Notes under the pieces: generated by a model
The model's input: only the letters and a program-made list of their open reading frames with translations
What the model was told of the DNA's origin: nothing
The model's database searches: none
Translations under genes and position numbers: made by a program
Shown: one piece after another, positions 52,450-61,407 of the stretch
Layout: every line of letters starts with the position of its first letter
How positions within the stretch are numbered: the first letter of the stretch is position 1
Origin: CAVSMC01 sp963728935
GTDB taxonomy: Bacteria > Pseudomonadota > Gammaproteobacteria > Burkholderiales > Casimicrobiaceae
NCBI GenBank assembly: GCA_963728935.1
Contig: CAVSMC010000001.1
Coordinates: 3,100,001-3,164,000, forward strand
Length of the DNA: 64,000 nucleotides
Direction of reading: 5' to 3'

Positions 52450-52713
52450 ATGACTCATGACAACCAAGCAACGTTGATAGACTCCGTCGGTGTCGCGCTG
52501 TTGTTGCTCGCGTTCGCGCTCAACCTCTTCAAGCTGCTGCGCTCCGATGGTCAGGTCTACATGAGCCTCAATCTCGTCGGCGCGGCACTGGCGTGCTATT
52601 CGTCCTACCGGATCGAATTCATGCCCTTCGTCGTGCTGGAAGGCGCATGGGCCGTGGTCGCCCTCGCGACGATGGCGCGCGCGACGCTTCGCAGCGTCAC
52701 GCGTGAACGTTGA
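52450..52713 (+). CDS. Small membrane protein, CBU_0592-like
   Basis: Protein of 87 residues with three short helices (VGVALLLLAFALNLFKLL, SLNLVGAALACYSSY and FVVLEGAWAVVALATMA). The pattern L-N-x-x-G and E-G-x-W fits the CBU_0592-type small membrane proteins. The role is unknown. It follows the previous membrane protein by five bases. Confidence 0.68.
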   Translation: MTHDNQATLIDSVGVALLLLAFALNLFKLLRSDGQVYMSLNLVGAALACYSSYRIEFMPFVVLEGAWAVVALATMARATLRSVTRER

Positions 52714-52910
52714 CGACAAACCCTCGCGTCGTCGCGCCGTCGTCGAATCGGCATCGCCGCCGATCGCGACCCTCCAGGTGTTGCGGTCTTCCGGCCGCGA
52801 CGCCGATCCTCCCCAGCGGAAGCAAACCCGATTTACACCAAAACGCGTTCGCGCCAGAATGAATCGGGGTCGTCGACACCATGGCTGCGCTTTTTTTCGG
52901 AGGAGGGCAC

Positions 52911-54605
52911 ATGTGCGAGCTCTGCGAACAAGGAAAACCACAAGACCATAGTGATTCATCGCGTGCTTCACGGCGTGATTTTCTGAAGGCTTCGACCGCG
53001 ACCGCGACCGCCGTCGCGGCCGCGGCGGTCAACTTGTTGCACGCCTCGCCGGCTGCCGCGGATGCAGGCGATGACGCTCCGGGTGACACCGGCCGGCCCG
53101 GTCGGCGTTATCTGATTCGCGGCGGCTACGTCATGTCGATGGACGCTGCCGTCGGCGATTTCGTCAACGCCGACGTGCTGGTCGAAGGCAAGAAGATCGC
53201 CGCAGTCGGCCCCAACCTGCATGCCAACGGCGCTGCAGTGATCGACGCCCGCGGCCGCATCGTAATGCCCGGTTTCGTCGATACGCATCATCATCAGTTC
53301 GAGACGGCGTTGCGCAGTTTCCTTGCCGACGGAGTGCTGATCAACGATCTATCCGGCTCGGCGAGCGGTAGCACGACATACTACGAATTCATCCTGAACA
53401 AATTCGCCCCGGTGTATCGGCCGCAGGACGTCTACATCAACGAGCTGTTCGGTGGGCTCAGCCAGCTCGACGCCGGCGTCACCACGGTGCACGACGTCTC
53501 GCAGATCAGTCACTCGCCGGCGCACTCGGACGCTGCCATCCAGGCGCTGATCGATACCGGGCGTCGTGCTGCCTTCGGTTATTTCGAGAGCGCGGGTAAC
53601 TTTGGCGCGGGCGTTCCGGGGAACCAATATCCGCAAGACGCGGATCGTATCTACAACAAGTGGTTCTCCCCGAACAATCTCTCGAACAACGGGCTCGTCC
53701 ACATGATCATGGGCGGCGAGGTCTATCTTGGCGATGCGTCCACCGACCAGTCCTGGACGATTGGGCGGCGGCTTGGTCTCCAGATTGCGGCGCATATCCT
53801 CTCACCGTTCGGCATCCGCCCGATTTTCGACAGGCTCGCGGCTGGAACGGGCGGGAATGGCAAGATCGGGATTGGACCGGACAACCTGTTCATCCACATG
53901 ACTGGCATGTCGGACACGGCCTGGCACAGGGTCAAGGACGTCGGCGCGCAGGTCTCCATCGCGTTCCCGATCGAAATGAACATGCGGCACGGCACGCCGC
54001 CTATTCTGAGGGTGCAGAACCTGGGCATGGAGCCCTCGCTCTCCGTGGACGTGGAATGCACGCTGACGGCGGATTTCTTCACGCAGATGCGCTCGTGCAT
54101 GAATTTGCAGCGCATGATCGTGAACCAGATGATCCTCGACAGCCCGAATGGGAATCAGAATCTGCCGGATCCGCTGGATTGGGGACTCCCACAATCCGCG
54201 GTAACGGTCCCCCCTCCGTCGTTCCCTTATTTTCCGAAGCCGCCCGCCGACATACCGGCCCCGCTCACAACGCGCGACGTGCTGCGCTACGCCACCATGA
54301 ACGGTGCCAAGGCGCTGCGGCTCGATCGCAAGGTCGGTTCGCTCACACCGGGCAAGGAAGCCGACATCATCATGCTCGATGCCACCGCGATCAACGTGGC
54401 GCCGCTCAACCAGGTGCCGGGCGCGGTCGTCTCGTTGATGGACCGCACCAACGTCGAGACCGTGATCGTCGCGGGCGCGGTGCGCAAGTGGAAGGGCCGG
54501 CTGCTCGACGTCAATCTGAACAAGCTGCGCCGGGACTTGGAGGATTCCCGCGATTACATCTTCAAGGCGGCGGGCATCGCGCAGAACCTGTTCAGCCCCA
54601 GCTGA
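52911..54605 (+). CDS. Tat-exported amidohydrolase (TRZ/ATZ-like)
   Basis: Metal-dependent hydrolase of 564 residues. The ATG at 52911 has GGAGGAGGG just upstream. The twin-arginine motif is SRRDFLKAS near residue 20. The catalytic H-x-H is in FVDTHHHQFETA, and later ligand regions are LQIAAHILS and LFIHMTGMSD. An aspartate region SLSVDVECT and the C-terminal beta-sandwich (GSLTPGKEADIIMLDA) complete the amidohydrolase pattern. It probably deaminates or hydrolyses a heterocycle or amide in the periplasm. The substrate is unknown. Confidence 0.87.
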   Translation: MCELCEQGKPQDHSDSSRASRRDFLKASTATATAVAAAAVNLLHASPAAADAGDDAPGDTGRPGRRYLIRGGYVMSMDAAVGDFVNADVLVEGKKIAAVGPNLHANGAAVIDARGRIVMPGFVDTHHHQFETALRSFLADGVLINDLSGSASGSTTYYEFILNKFAPVYRPQDVYINELFGGLSQLDAGVTTVHDVSQISHSPAHSDAAIQALIDTGRRAAFGYFESAGNFGAGVPGNQYPQDADRIYNKWFSPNNLSNNGLVHMIMGGEVYLGDASTDQSWTIGRRLGLQIAAHILSPFGIRPIFDRLAAGTGGNGKIGIGPDNLFIHMTGMSDTAWHRVKDVGAQVSIAFPIEMNMRHGTPPILRVQNLGMEPSLSVDVECTLTADFFTQMRSCMNLQRMIVNQMILDSPNGNQNLPDPLDWGLPQSAVTVPPPSFPYFPKPPADIPAPLTTRDVLRYATMNGAKALRLDRKVGSLTPGKEADIIMLDATAINVAPLNQVPGAVVSLMDRTNVETVIVAGAVRKWKGRLLDVNLNKLRRDLEDSRDYIFKAAGIAQNLFSPS

Positions 54606-54776
54606 AGCCTTCTCTGCAGGACCGCTGCGGGCAGGTAAGGCCGTCCGCGGCGGAATGTTCCCGCGCGCATCGGTTAATCTGATCGCCCCCGGGGAGGGTG
54701 ACGACGTGCCGCTGTCACGCTCTGGTTAGATCGCGCTACCGGTCGCCGACGCCGGGGGCGCGGCACTTGAGCTCGC

Positions 54777-55072
54777 ATGTACGCCGAGGCCAACGGAATA
54801 CGACTGTGGTTCGACGTCGATCGGCCTGTGCTCGTCCCCGACGGGCGTTCTCGACCAATTGGCCCAAATCGACTGTCCGACGCTCGTTTGCGTGGGCGAG
54901 CTCGATCCGATCACGCCGGTCGCCGCCGCCGATGAAATCGTCGCTGCGCTACCCGATGGAATCGGCCGCCTCGAAGTCATCGACGGCGCCGGACATTTTC
55001 CGTGGAAGGGACGTCCCCGATCGATACTGGCCCGTGCTCACCGGATTCGTGGCGGTCGCCGGGCCGCGCTGA
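54777..55072 (+). pseudogene. Broken alpha/beta hydrolase (proline-iminopeptidase-like)
   Basis: Three pieces of one gene lie in three reading frames. The N-terminal MYAEANGIRLWFDVDRPVL starts at 54777. A later piece, DQLAQIDCPTLVCVGELDPI, runs from about 54844 and includes the GAGHFPW histidine region. The terminal piece VPDRYWPVLTGFVA follows after an extra G in the GGG run at 55008-55010. About 200 residues, including the HGGPG loop and catalytic serine, have been deleted between the first two pieces. Confidence 0.78.
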
Positions 55073-55175
55073 AGCGATGCGCCGGGGATGCCATCACGCA
55101 AAGTCTGACTTTGCCAACCACACGGCGCGGTAGTACTCTCGGCGTCCGGGCTTCGATTGGACGAGGGGGATCCGA

Positions 55176-55427
55176 ATGAACCGAGGACAATCCGCGGCCG
55201 TCGTGCTCGTCGGCCTCTTCGCGGTACCGCTCGCGATCGCTCAAACTGCGCCGCCGGCGGCGAGTCCGGGCCCCTCGGCGACTGCGGCGTCCGACGAAGC
55301 GGCGAAAGCTCCCGCGCCGGCGAAGCGCGACTCCGGCAGGGACGCCCGTCTTTGCCTCGAATTCCCGACCAATCTGCAGATCATTGCGTGCGCTGAAAAG
55401 TACCGGACGCACAAGCGCAACCGCTAG
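55176..55427 (+). CDS. Small exported protein
   Basis: Protein of 83 residues with a signal peptide (SAAVVLVGLFAVPLAIAQT), an Ala/Pro-rich linker and a short C-terminal part with two cysteines (RLCLEFPTNLQIIACAEKY) that could form a disulfide. GAGGGGGA precedes the ATG. The function is unknown; the conserved-looking tail resembles small periplasmic proteins of proteobacteria. Confidence 0.68.
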   Translation: MNRGQSAAVVLVGLFAVPLAIAQTAPPAASPGPSATAASDEAAKAPAPAKRDSGRDARLCLEFPTNLQIIACAEKYRTHKRNR

Positions 55428-55551
55428 GTTCCGACCGCCCGGCCATTGTTCGGCGCTCCGCGCGCGCAAAGTCTCGCCCAGCGAAACGGCAGCGCCGCAC
55501 TATCGCAGCGACGCTGTCGGCGTAGGGTGCAAACGCACAAGGAGAAATGTC

Positions 55552-55731
55552 GTGGCCACTTTGCGCGATCGACCGTACACGCAGTTCAACTTCCTCGTCG
55601 ATCTCGGCGATGGCGCATCCGAGGGTCCGCAAGCCGGCTTCCAGGATGCGTGGAGATGTCCCGATGCGCTACCACTTCTATCGTGCCGGAACCGGCGTGC
55701 ACCCGTGAAGTCACATCGACGTGAAGTATAA
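55552..55731 (+). pseudogene. Truncated phage tail-tube (gp19-family) gene
   Basis: Starting at GTG 55552 with GGAG seven bases upstream, the first 33 residues (ATLRDRPYTQFNFLVDLG, then EGPQAGF) match the N-terminus of T4 gp19-like tail-tube proteins found in phages and phage-derived contractile machines. After that the similarity stops and the frame ends 59 codons in, inside the cbpA start. The rest of the roughly 150-residue protein is missing. Confidence 0.6.
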
Positions 55732-56668
55732 AGACTACTACGCGATCCTCGGCGTCGAGCGCACCGCGACCGAGGACGAGATCAAGAAGGCGTATCGCAA
55801 GCTCGCGCGAAAGTATCATCCTGACGTCTCGAAGGAGGCGAACGCCGAGGAGAAATTCAAGGAAGTCTCCGAAGCGTACGAGGCGCTGAAGGACGCCGAG
55901 AAGCGCAAGGCGTACGACCAGCTCGGCCGCCACGCAAGCGGCGAGGAGTTTCGGCCGCCGCCCGACTGGGAGCATGCATTCGGCGGCGGGCAGTTCTCGT
56001 TCGAGGACGTCGACCTCGGCGATCTGTTTGCCGGGTTGGGCGGTTTCGGCTCGCGCTCGCGAGCGCGGGCGCCCGATGCGCCGAGTCGGGGCAGAGATCA
56101 GGAGGCGCAGATCCAGATCACGTTCGACCAGGCGTTTCACGGCACCGAGATCGCGCTCGAGCTTTCGGACCTCGAGCTCGGCGACGATGGCCGAGCGCGT
56201 CGCGTGCCGCGCACGGTCAAAGTGCGCATCCCGCCCGGCGTCACCGACGGCCAGGTGTTGCGCGTGCCGGGCAAAGGCGGCAAGGCCGTGCGCGGTGGCC
56301 CCGATGGCGATCTCTATCTCGACATCGGCGTGCGGCCGCATCCGCTGTTTCGCGCTGACGGTCAGGACCTCTACATGGACCTGCCGCTCGCGCCTTGGGA
56401 GGCCGTGCTCGGTACCAGCGTCGAGTTACCGACGCCCGCCGGCGTCGTGTCGCTCAAGGTGCCGCCAGGGACGCGCGCCGGTCAAAAGCTGCGGCTCGCG
56501 GGTCGTGGCTTCAGCCGCGGCGATGCGACGGCGGGACACCTGTACGCCGTCGTGCAGATCGTCGTCCCGGGTGTCGTCGACGATCGGCAGCGCGAGCTCT
56601 ACCGCCAGCTCGAGCAGGCATCGACGTTCAATGCGCGCGCGCACTTCGAGACGGGGGCGTCGCGATGA
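55721..56668 (+). CDS. cbpA: DnaJ-like co-chaperone CbpA
   Basis: Curved-DNA-binding protein / J-domain co-chaperone of 315 residues. The J domain is at 1-70 with the HPD motif in KYHPDVSKEANAEEKF. A G/F-rich linker (GGGQFSFEDVDLGDLFAGLGG) follows, then two C-terminal substrate-binding domains (PPGVTDGQVLRVPGKGG, PPGTRAGQKLRLAGRGF). It lacks the zinc-finger of DnaJ, as CbpA does. It starts with GTG. The partner cbpM overlaps its end by ATGA. Confidence 0.94.
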   Translation: MKYKDYYAILGVERTATEDEIKKAYRKLARKYHPDVSKEANAEEKFKEVSEAYEALKDAEKRKAYDQLGRHASGEEFRPPPDWEHAFGGGQFSFEDVDLGDLFAGLGGFGSRSRARAPDAPSRGRDQEAQIQITFDQAFHGTEIALELSDLELGDDGRARRVPRTVKVRIPPGVTDGQVLRVPGKGGKAVRGGPDGDLYLDIGVRPHPLFRADGQDLYMDLPLAPWEAVLGTSVELPTPAGVVSLKVPPGTRAGQKLRLAGRGFSRGDATAGHLYAVVQIVVPGVVDDRQRELYRQLEQASTFNARAHFETGASR

Positions 56669-56979
56669 CGACCGAATCGGTTCATGCAGTGTTCCTCGAC
56701 GATGTCGGCGCGCTGTCGCTCGGCACGCTGATCGAGCTGTCCGGGCTGTCCGAGGCCGAGCTGCGCGATCTCGTCGAATGCGGCGCGCTCGCGCCGTTCG
56801 ACGCGAGCGCGCCCTCGTGGACGTTCAGCGCGCAATGCGTCGTCGTCGCTCGCACGGCGAGCCGCCTTCGCGAGGACTTCGCGCTCGACGATCCGCACAG
56901 CCTTGCGCTGCTGGTCCGCTTCGTCCAGCGGGTCGAGGCGCTCGAACGCGAGATCGAGACGCTGCGAGCGCGCCGTTAG
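56665..56979 (+). CDS. cbpM: CbpA modulator CbpM
   Basis: MerR-like helical protein of 104 residues that binds the J domain of CbpA and inhibits it. The first half carries a winged-helix-like segment (LSLGTLIELSGLSEAELRDL), and the C-terminus forms a helix (LALLVRFVQRVEALEREIET). Translational coupling to cbpA is typical. Its stop overlaps the convergent minus-strand gene by four bases. Confidence 0.9.
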   Translation: MTTESVHAVFLDDVGALSLGTLIELSGLSEAELRDLVECGALAPFDASAPSWTFSAQCVVVARTASRLREDFALDDPHSLALLVRFVQRVEALEREIETLRARR

Positions 56980-58190
56980 CGAGTCGGCGCTCGCAGCGCG
57001 GCGTCGAGAATGGCGATCGTCCGCTCGATCGTCGCGCGCGCTTGCTCGGCGAAGCGTAGATGCCGCTCGTGCGTGCGGGCGAAAAGCTCGAATGTCGCGA
57101 GCGACGTGCGTCGGAACGTCTCGCGATAGGCGTAAGCGTAGTTGCGCATCTCGACGATGCGCCGATCGAGGTCTGACTCGATCGCGCGGCAGGACGCTGC
57201 ATCGTCGGCGATCCGCTGCGCGCTCCACAATCGCTCGTTGACGGCGAGCGCCGCGAAACGGTCGATTTCGAGCGACGCACCGTCGTACAGAAGGTCCGGA
57301 ATCGAGGCGTATCCTTCGCCGATGATCGCGTCTGCGAATGCCTGGTCGATCGTGCGTGCCAGCACCGGATCGTCGCGGTGCGCAATGGCAAGCGCTGCGA
57401 GATACGTATGCAAGCGGTCAGCCTTGTCGAGCGACACGACGCCGTGCCGGCGCAGCGCGGCTTCGTCGAGCAGATCGGGGCGACGCTGCTGCAGCACCGA
57501 TTCGAAGCGGTCGGCGACGGCGCGACGGATCGCGGTCTCGCGATCGATGAGCGTTTCGCGGCCGTGGCGGTCGGTGAGATCGAGCTCGAACGCGCCGTCG
57601 CCGAGCGTCGTCGCGACCAGCACGTCGTCGCGTGCCAATACGCGCAAGCGCTTCGACCTGCGCAGTGTGCCCGGCGATACCTTTTCGGGCGGCACGTTCG
57701 GCACGAGATCGAAGTCGCCGTCGCGATAGGCGAGCGCAACCAGATGCGAGCAGAAGAGCTCGTCGCGCCGGCGCGCGTGCAGCCGTTTGGTCAGCGCGAG
57801 CAGCGCGCCGTCCAGCCAGTAATGACGAAGGATGAACGTATCCGCGCGCTGCGCGGCGGCGTGGGCGCGCTGCAGCGCGTTGTCGAGGTCGTCGCGCAGC
57901 CGCAGCATGGCGACCCATTTGGGATTGCGCACGCCGAAGCGGCGGATCGAGAACGTTCGCGTTCCGGACGAAACCGCCTCGACGAAGAACGGTGGGTCGG
58001 TGCAGATCGCCGCATGGCTGAAGCGCGAAACCGTTCCCACTCGGATCGCGATGCTCGTCGCGGCGAGCGGAACGGTCGACAGCAGGATGTCGCCGGCGCG
58101 CAGCGCTTCGACGCGGAAAGCGTAGATTCTCTCGCCGGCGCCTCGCGTGTTCGGTCGGCGTGCCCGCTTCGCGGAGTCCGCGCGTTTCAC
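56976..58190 (-). CDS. Permuted papain-like (NlpC/P60/YiiX-type) protein
   Basis: Protein of 404 residues. The N-terminal domain shows EALRAGDILLST, the His region RFSHAAICTDPP and the Cys region ELFCSHLVALAYRDG, the usual pattern of YiiX/YaeF-like permuted papain folds, which act on amides, esters or thioesters. The C-terminal 200 residues are helical, charged and of unknown fold. No signal peptide is present. It is the last gene of the kinase operon, nine bases after the kinase gene. Confidence 0.72.
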   Translation of the reverse strand: MKRADSAKRARRPNTRGAGERIYAFRVEALRAGDILLSTVPLAATSIAIRVGTVSRFSHAAICTDPPFFVEAVSSGTRTFSIRRFGVRNPKWVAMLRLRDDLDNALQRAHAAAQRADTFILRHYWLDGALLALTKRLHARRRDELFCSHLVALAYRDGDFDLVPNVPPEKVSPGTLRRSKRLRVLARDDVLVATTLGDGAFELDLTDRHGRETLIDRETAIRRAVADRFESVLQQRRPDLLDEAALRRHGVVSLDKADRLHTYLAALAIAHRDDPVLARTIDQAFADAIIGEGYASIPDLLYDGASLEIDRFAALAVNERLWSAQRIADDAASCRAIESDLDRRIVEMRNYAYAYRETFRRTSLATFELFARTHERHLRFAEQARATIERTIAILDAALRAPTR

Positions 58191-58199
58191 GCTGGGCTG

Positions 58200-60524
58200 C
58201 TACCCAAGCAATTTGCGCAGCGTTACGGGATTCTTGATCACCGCTTTCTTGCGGTCAGGCGAGGCGCCGTAGAGCGCGGCGGGCGGATTGGTTTCGAGCC
58301 GCGACAAGACGGCGGCCAATGCGCAACGCTTGTCGAACGTGACGGCAACCTCGTCGCCGGACGTCGCGCCGACGCTGAAACACGCCTCGCCGAGCTTCGC
58401 GTTGAGCGGCGCCAGCACGTCCGAGGCGACGCGGTCGGCGATCGCGCCGTCGCCGGCGATCTGAAGATCGTAGATGCGCGCTTTCGCTGCCTGCCTCGGG
58501 CGCGCCATGATGACCGCGGGCAGTCCGACGATCTCGCGCGCGACGTCGTCGGAGGCTTCCTTCGGCAGGCCGTCGACGACGATGACGATCGGCCGGCCGG
58601 TCGCGCTGATGTGCGAAAGGAAGAAGTCGCGCGAAAACTCGTCGGCGATCTTCGAGCCGATCACCGTGAGTGCCTCTTCCTCGCTTGCCCAGCTCCCGAG
58701 GCCGCCCGGCAGCGCCGTGTTGAAGTAGATCTCTTCGCCGGTCACCCGATCCATGCACTTGACCGTCCACGAGGACAGCGCGTACTTGGTGATCACGACG
58801 CCCGACGCTTCCAGTCGCATCGCAAGCTTCTTGATCTTCGCTTCGCCGCTCACCGCGAAGTCGGCGCCGCGACCCTCGCCGTCCGGTGCGTTCTCGGACC
58901 ACGTGCGAAAGCCGAACTGCTGGATTCGCTTCTTCAGCAGGTTCTCGGCGACCGGAGAGGGTTGCGCCGGCGCGTCCTGCCGATCGGCGTCGCGCACGCT
59001 GATCTGCACGGAGATTCGCGGATCGCCGTTCGCGCGGATGAGCTGAACGCGCTCGGCGTGCGACATTTCGTTGAGCGAGTGCTGAATCGCGCGCACGTCG
59101 ACGACCGCCTGCGTCGTGATCGACATGAGGCCGTCCTTGCCGAGCCGCGGCTCGCTCTCCTGCACGACGGTATTCACGAAGCGGTCGCTTTGCGAGAGCA
59201 GCCGTTCCTTGAGCAGGTCGTAGTTCTTCGCGAGCGAGCTGCGATCGAGCAGCAGCATCAGCGCTTTTTCGACGAGCTGGCTGCGAGCATCGGCGCGCGC
59301 GTCGCTCGAAAGCAGCGACTTGTCGTTTTGGTAGCGAGGACTCGACGGATCGGCGAGACCGAGCGCGGTTATGAGCAGCTTGCCCGGATCGATCGCGACG
59401 GGCTTTTCCGGAGCGTTCGCGCTCGTCACCGTCTTCGCGGTTGCACCGCCGGTCGACGCTTGCGGCGACGATTCTCTCGTCGCGACGACGGCATCGGCGC
59501 GCGGCCGCTGCAAGACATACCACGCGCCACCGGCGACGAGCACGACGGCGAGCCCCGCGGCGATCGCGAATACCGGAGCGCGCGATCGCGTCGACGTCGC
59601 GGTAACGGCTGGCGTCGGACTTGCTATCGCCACGCTCGGCGCCGTCGCGAGGCGTGCGGCATCGGCCGGGCGCACCGTCGCATCCGGATCGTCGGCGGGC
59701 GTCGGCGCGGGCTGCGAAGCGGCCCTGAGCGCGTCGGCGAATTCGCGCGCGGTTTGAAACCGGTCGTCAGGTCGTTTCGCCAGCGCCTTGCGTACGACCG
59801 CATCGACCGCCGGCGAAACCTGCACGTTGAGATTCGAAGGCGCGAGCGGCTCTTCTTTGAGCACCTTCTGCATCGTCGTCGTCGACGAGCCGGAGAAGGG
59901 CCGCTCGCCGGTCAGGAACTGGTAGAGGATCACGCCGGCGGAGAACAGATCGGAGCGCCCGTCGACCGGCAGACCCATGATCTGCTCGGGCGACATGAAC
60001 GCCGGCGTACCGATCACCGTCCCGACCTGCGTGAGGTTCGACGATTCGATGTGCGCGATGCCGAAGTCGGCGACCTTGACGCTGCCGTCGCCGAGCAGGA
60101 ACACGTTCGCGGGCTTGATGTCGCGGTGGACCACACCCTGCCGGTGCGAGTAATCGAGCGCGTCGAGGATCTGCGACATGATGCGCACGATGTCGGCGGG
60201 CTTGAACCGCTCGTTCGCCTCGAAGCATTCCTTGAGCTCGCGCCCTTTGACGAGCTCCATCGCGATGAACCACGTGCCGCGGTCCTCGTCGAATTCGTAG
60301 ATCGCGACGACGTTCGGATGCGACAGGCGTCCCGCCGCTTCCGCTTCGCGGCGAAAGCGCGCGATCAGGCCGGCGGCTGCATCGCCGCCGAGCTGGTCGG
60401 CGCGAATCGTCTTCAGCGCAACGGCGCGCTTGATCAGAGGGTCGTAGCCCTCGTAAACGACACCCATCGCGCCGCGGCCGAGCTCGCCGCGGATCTCGTA
60501 CTTGCCGAGCTTCTCGGGCGGCAC
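58200..60524 (-). CDS. Membrane Ser/Thr protein kinase with external CsgG-like domain
   Basis: Hanks-type kinase of 774 residues. The P-loop is GELGRGAMGVVYEG, Lys38 is the catalytic lysine, the loop HRDIKPANV has Asp135, and DFG is at 153-155. A Pro/Ala-rich linker and one helix (about 317-337, PVFAIAAGLAVVLVAGGAWY) follow. The outer part of about 430 residues has repeated strand/helix patterns (KKRIQQFGFRTW, ADFAVSGEAKI) like those in the two neighbouring exported proteins. The start is GTG 60524, since the upstream gene ends at 60529. It probably senses an envelope signal through the external domain. Confidence 0.84.
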   Translation of the reverse strand: MPPEKLGKYEIRGELGRGAMGVVYEGYDPLIKRAVALKTIRADQLGGDAAAGLIARFRREAEAAGRLSHPNVVAIYEFDEDRGTWFIAMELVKGRELKECFEANERFKPADIVRIMSQILDALDYSHRQGVVHRDIKPANVFLLGDGSVKVADFGIAHIESSNLTQVGTVIGTPAFMSPEQIMGLPVDGRSDLFSAGVILYQFLTGERPFSGSSTTTMQKVLKEEPLAPSNLNVQVSPAVDAVVRKALAKRPDDRFQTAREFADALRAASQPAPTPADDPDATVRPADAARLATAPSVAIASPTPAVTATSTRSRAPVFAIAAGLAVVLVAGGAWYVLQRPRADAVVATRESSPQASTGGATAKTVTSANAPEKPVAIDPGKLLITALGLADPSSPRYQNDKSLLSSDARADARSQLVEKALMLLLDRSSLAKNYDLLKERLLSQSDRFVNTVVQESEPRLGKDGLMSITTQAVVDVRAIQHSLNEMSHAERVQLIRANGDPRISVQISVRDADRQDAPAQPSPVAENLLKKRIQQFGFRTWSENAPDGEGRGADFAVSGEAKIKKLAMRLEASGVVITKYALSSWTVKCMDRVTGEEIYFNTALPGGLGSWASEEEALTVIGSKIADEFSRDFFLSHISATGRPIVIVVDGLPKEASDDVAREIVGLPAVIMARPRQAAKARIYDLQIAGDGAIADRVASDVLAPLNAKLGEACFSVGATSGDEVAVTFDKRCALAAVLSRLETNPPAALYGASPDRKKAVIKNPVTLRKLLG

Positions 60525-60528
60525 GACG

Positions 60529-61362
60529 TTACTTGTACTTGCTGTCGATCTCCCAGACCGACTTCTGGACGAGCCGTTGCACCATCGTGTCGAGCGACAG
60601 ACCGCCCTGCTGCGAATTGGAAACGCCGAGCACCGACTGCGCCTTCGCGCCGATCTCCATCTTCTCTTCCGTGTAGCCGGTTGCGACCTGCTCGGTCGTC
60701 TCGGCATTGATGATCTTGTAGCGCATGCCGATCACCCAAACGCTGGTCGCCTCGCCCTGATGGACGGATCCGACTGTCGCCTGGCCGAGCGCGCCGGCTT
60801 CGGCGCCACCGCGCGAGCCGCTGAACGCGCCGAGGATGCCCGCGATCTGTCCGATCGAGCGCCCGTCGAAGCCCTGCTGCGCGGAAGCAACTTGCTCGGT
60901 CTTCAGGATGTCGAACTTGACGACGTACTTGGTCGTCTTGAGCTTGCCCATGCGCAGGAACTTGCGCGCCTGGTCGGGATCGCCGAGGTTGTACGCGAGC
61001 TCGAATTCTTTGAGCAGCGGTCCGAGGTTCGAGCGCTCGAGCACCTGGAAATTGGCGCTCGAGAGCTCGACCTCGCCGAAGTCCGCGATGTTGTTCGATG
61101 TGAACTTCTGCAGGAACGTCGCGTTGTTGCTCTTGATCTCGCCCGGAATGACGATGACCGCGGGTCCCTTCCTGTTGCGGTTCATGTATTCGACCGACTG
61201 GTAGAGCGACTGGTCGGCGGACGCGTTCGCCTTCTGCGACGTCTCGCTGCCGGCGGTGGGCGACGGATTGCCGAATCGCGGCTGCGCGAGCGCGAACGTT
61301 GCGGCAGCGACGAGCGCCGCGCCGACGAGCGGTTTCACGAAGGTCAACGTACGGTGTTTCAT
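60529..61362 (-). CDS. CsgG/HfaB-family exported protein
   Basis: Protein of 277 residues with a Sec signal (LVGAALVAAATFALAQP) and no lipoprotein cysteine at the cleavage site, unlike curli CsgG. The core has FQVLERSNLGPLLKEFELA, KYVVKFDILKTEQVA and VWVIGMRYKIINAETTEQVA, typical of the CsgG domain. It probably lies in the periplasm or outer membrane and may be sensed or scaffolded with the kinase downstream, whose gene begins five bases after this stop. Confidence 0.82.
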   Translation of the reverse strand: MKHRTLTFVKPLVGAALVAAATFALAQPRFGNPSPTAGSETSQKANASADQSLYQSVEYMNRNRKGPAVIVIPGEIKSNNATFLQKFTSNNIADFGEVELSSANFQVLERSNLGPLLKEFELAYNLGDPDQARKFLRMGKLKTTKYVVKFDILKTEQVASAQQGFDGRSIGQIAGILGAFSGSRGGAEAGALGQATVGSVHQGEATSVWVIGMRYKIINAETTEQVATGYTEEKMEIGAKAQSVLGVSNSQQGGLSLDTMVQRLVQKSVWEIDSKYK

Positions 61363-61407
61363 GTTCCTCTCCTGGGTGATTCGCGTTTCCTCTGCCGTGG
61401 TACGCGT

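Noticed and set aside
57378..60710. Plus-strand open frame of about 1,100 codons opposite the kinase operon
   Set aside because: It is antisense to the kinase and papain-like genes, which have intact motifs.
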